This document shows positions 62,034-64,000 of a stretch of DNA of 64,000 nt, piece by piece. The stretch is from CAYQUC01 sp964420605 (lineage in GTDB: Bacteria; Pseudomonadota; Gammaproteobacteria; UBA6429; Thiohalophilaceae). Numbering within the stretch: position 1 is the stretch's first letter; every line of letters begins with the position of its first letter. The notes beneath the pieces are model-generated. The model searched no databases, was not told where the DNA came from, and saw nothing but the letters and a program-made list of their open reading frames with translations. The DNA lies in the NCBI GenBank assembly GCA_964420605.1, contig CAYQUC010000004.1, forward strand, positions 30,194-94,193, read 5' to 3'. The position numbers and the translations under genes were made by a program.

Positions 62034-64000
62034 ATGACATCCCCAAGAACCAAGCCATTTGAGCTCAAGTCAGAATTTAAACCAGCTGGTGATCAGCCTA
62101 CGGCAATCAAACAATTGGTTGAAGGTTTGGACAATGGTGAGGCTGGAATGACCTTATTAGGTGTAACAGGCTCGGGCAAGACATTTACAATAGCTAACGT
62201 CATTCAAACAGTGCAGCGGCCAACATTAATTTTAGCGCCGAATAAAACCTTGGCGGCGCAACTTTACGGCGAAATGTGTCAATTTTTCCCTAATAATGCT
62301 GTTGAGTATTTCGTATCTTATTACGACTATTACCAACCTGAAGCCTACGTTCCGGCAACAGACACTTTCATCGATAAAGATGCTGCTATTAATGAACACA
62401 TTGAACAAATGCGTTTATCCGCTACTAAGGCATTATTAGAACGAAAAGATACCATCATTGTTGCATCTGTATCAGCAATTTATGGTTTAGGTGATCCGGA
62501 TTTATATTTAAAAATGTTATTGCACTTGGTAAAAGGTGAGCAAACGGATCGAAATAACATTCTTCAACGATTAACGGCATTACAATATAAACGAAATGAT
62601 ATGGAATTACGCCGAGGTACTTTTCGGGTTCGCGGTGAAGTCATTGATATTTTTCCTGCCGATTCTGATAAAGAAGCTGTTCGAGTCGAACTATTTGATG
62701 ATGAAATTGAAACGATATCAAATTTTGATCCGCTAACGGGGGAAGTAATTAGAAAACTACCGCGGGTAACAATATATCCAAAAACACACTATGTGACCCC
62801 CAGAAGTACTTTAATAGATGCCGTTGAGAAAATTAAGGTTGAGCTTAAATCTCGACTTAAAGAATTTTACGATACTAATAAATTAGTTGAAGCCCAACGC
62901 TTATCTGAACGTACCCACTTTGATATAGAAATGATTATGGAGCTTGGTTATTGCTCCGGTATCGAAAACTACTCCCGTTACTTATCAGGCCGAAATCCTG
63001 GCGATCCTCCGCCCACTTTTTTCGATTATTTGCCAGATGATGCTTTATTAGTCATTGATGAGTCTCATGTCACAATTCCGCAGCTAGGTGCTATGTATAA
63101 AGGCGATCGTTCACGTAAAACAAATTTAGTGGATTATGGTTTTCGTTTACCATCGGCATTAGATAACCGTCCTTTACAGTTTGAAGAGTTTGAAAAATTA
63201 GCACCTCAGGCAATTTATGTATCGGCAACACCGAGCACTTATGAAGAACAGCATTCAGGTTGTGTTGTTGAGCAAGTTGTTCGCCCTACTGGTTTACTAG
63301 ACCCACTCATTGAAGTTCGCCCCGCAGGAACTCAAGTAGATGATTTATTATCGGAAATTAATAAGCGAGCGAAGCTACATGAACGCGTTCTGGTAACAAC
63401 ATTAACAAAACGTATGTCAGAGGATTTAACGGATTATTTAAATGAACATGGTGTTAAAGTGCGTTATATGCACTCGGACATAGACACCTTAGAACGAATG
63501 GAAATCCTTCGAGACCTGAGATTAGGAAAATTTGATGTGTTGATCGGGATTAATCTACTGCGTGAAGGACTCGATATTCCTGAAGTGACTTTGGTTGCTA
63601 TATTAGATGCTGATAAAGAGGGATTTTTACGGTCGGAGCGCTCATTAATACAAACAATTGGTAGAACGGCACGAAATTCTAAAGGTTTAGCAATACTTTA
63701 CGCTGATAAAGTTACTGGCTCAATGGAGCGGGCCATGACTGAAACTGAACGACGGCGAAAAAAACAACAGGTATTTAATAAGAAAAATGGCATAAAACCA
63801 ACAACAATTATAAAGGCGGTAGCCGATGTCCTTGAAGGTGCTTACTCCGGTTATTTAGAATCTGTGCTTGAACGGGTACAAATTGCTGAAACTGGGATTG
63901 ATTATAAACACATGACTCCAGCTAAAATGGAAAAACACATTTTAAAATTAGAGAAAAAAATGTATCAACATGCGCAAGATTTGGAGTTTGAGTTAGCAGC
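62034..64000 (+). CDS. uvrB: Excinuclease ABC subunit B (UvrB), 5' part
   Basis: Helicase-like subunit of nucleotide excision repair that verifies damage handed over by UvrA. The frame runs from the ATG at 62034 to the window end, 655 codons of about 670. Walker A GVTGSGKT is at residues 43-50; the YYDYYQPEAYVP beta-hairpin that inserts at lesions follows near residue 100, then the DESH box region, motif VI QTIGRTARN and the start of the C-terminal UVR domain (TPAKMEKHILKLEKKM). Only the last residues are missing. No SOS box is visible upstream. Confidence 0.97.
   Translation, partial: MTSPRTKPFELKSEFKPAGDQPTAIKQLVEGLDNGEAGMTLLGVTGSGKTFTIANVIQTVQRPTLILAPNKTLAAQLYGEMCQFFPNNAVEYFVSYYDYYQPEAYVPATDTFIDKDAAINEHIEQMRLSATKALLERKDTIIVASVSAIYGLGDPDLYLKMLLHLVKGEQTDRNNILQRLTALQYKRNDMELRRGTFRVRGEVIDIFPADSDKEAVRVELFDDEIETISNFDPLTGEVIRKLPRVTIYPKTHYVTPRSTLIDAVEKIKVELKSRLKEFYDTNKLVEAQRLSERTHFDIEMIMELGYCSGIENYSRYLSGRNPGDPPPTFFDYLPDDALLVIDESHVTIPQLGAMYKGDRSRKTNLVDYGFRLPSALDNRPLQFEEFEKLAPQAIYVSATPSTYEEQHSGCVVEQVVRPTGLLDPLIEVRPAGTQVDDLLSEINKRAKLHERVLVTTLTKRMSEDLTDYLNEHGVKVRYMHSDIDTLERMEILRDLRLGKFDVLIGINLLREGLDIPEVTLVAILDADKEGFLRSERSLIQTIGRTARNSKGLAILYADKVTGSMERAMTETERRRKKQQVFNKKNGIKPTTIIKAVADVLEGAYSGYLESVLERVQIAETGIDYKHMTPAKMEKHILKLEKKMYQHAQDLEFELA

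Noticed and set aside
1..64000. CRISPR array, insertion sequence or prophage
   Set aside because: No regularly spaced repeats, transposase or phage-like genes were seen; gene order is that of a conserved chromosome.

Overview
The window is a stretch of chromosome from an AT-rich gammaproteobacterium. The evidence is gene order: nadB divergent from rpoE-rseA-rseB-rseC-mucD, then lepA-lepB-DUF4845-rnc-era-recO-pdxJ-acpS; the gyrA-serC-(serA)-pheA-hisC-tyrA-aroA-cmk-rpsA-ihfB-lapA-lapB-pyrF supraoperon; and an aminotransferase beside uvrB. All are Pseudomonas-like arrangements. I cannot name the species. Coding density is high, many genes overlap by 4-11 bases, and TTG/GTG starts are fairly common. 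I saw no insertion sequence, prophage or CRISPR array. Both ends cut a gene: sdhA at the left and uvrB at the right.

Layout. 0-4 kb: end of sdhA, sdhB, the flavinylation factor sdhE, a YgfX-like membrane protein, and nadB on the minus strand. 4-8.6 kb: the sigma-E envelope-stress operon, ending in a small CxxC protein and a clear terminator. 8.6-15.1 kb: translation, secretion, RNA and cofactor genes. 15.1-24.2 kb: a stand-alone Hpt domain where BarA/GacS would be expected, then cysM, rlmD, a CYTH protein, an L,D-transpeptidase, nagZ, an MscS channel, a DsrE-like protein, hpt, mtnP, csiV and def. 24.2-32.8 kb, mostly minus strand: a Ycf46-N-like protein, a diguanylate cyclase, the squalene genes hpnC-hpnD-hpnE with yciK, then gph, ubiG and mtaD. 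33-48 kb: the gyrA to pyrF supraoperon. 48-59.4 kb: a surface-glycan region of manC, rfaH, a membrane-bound nucleotide-sugar dehydratase, a UbiA-type prenyltransferase, DprE1-like and DprE2-like epimerase subunits, two further oxidoreductases, a GtrA protein and galU. 59.4-64 kb: tRNA-Asn, an orphan pseudopilin, a class I aminotransferase and uvrB.

How the genes work together. The stress operon encodes a sigma factor, its membrane anti-sigma, the anti-sigma's periplasmic partner, RseC and a periplasmic protease. mtaD, mtnP and hpt, though 10 kb apart, would form the methylthioadenosine -> methylthioinosine -> hypoxanthine -> IMP salvage route. serC and serA supply two of three serine steps, and pheA, hisC, tyrA and aroA cover much of aromatic amino-acid synthesis. 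nagZ and the L,D-transpeptidase both concern peptidoglycan.

The most interesting part is 52.7-58.4 kb. A prenyltransferase of the decaprenyl-phosphate phosphoribosyltransferase type sits beside DprE1-like and DprE2-like subunits, which is the core of the mycobacterial route to polyprenyl-phosphate-arabinose. It is followed by an atypical SDR, a FAD amine-oxidase-like protein and a GtrA protein, and no glycosyltransferase is present in the window. The second notable feature is the BarA-type Hpt domain encoded without its kinase. All assignments were made by reading translations and motifs by eye; no database search was run.
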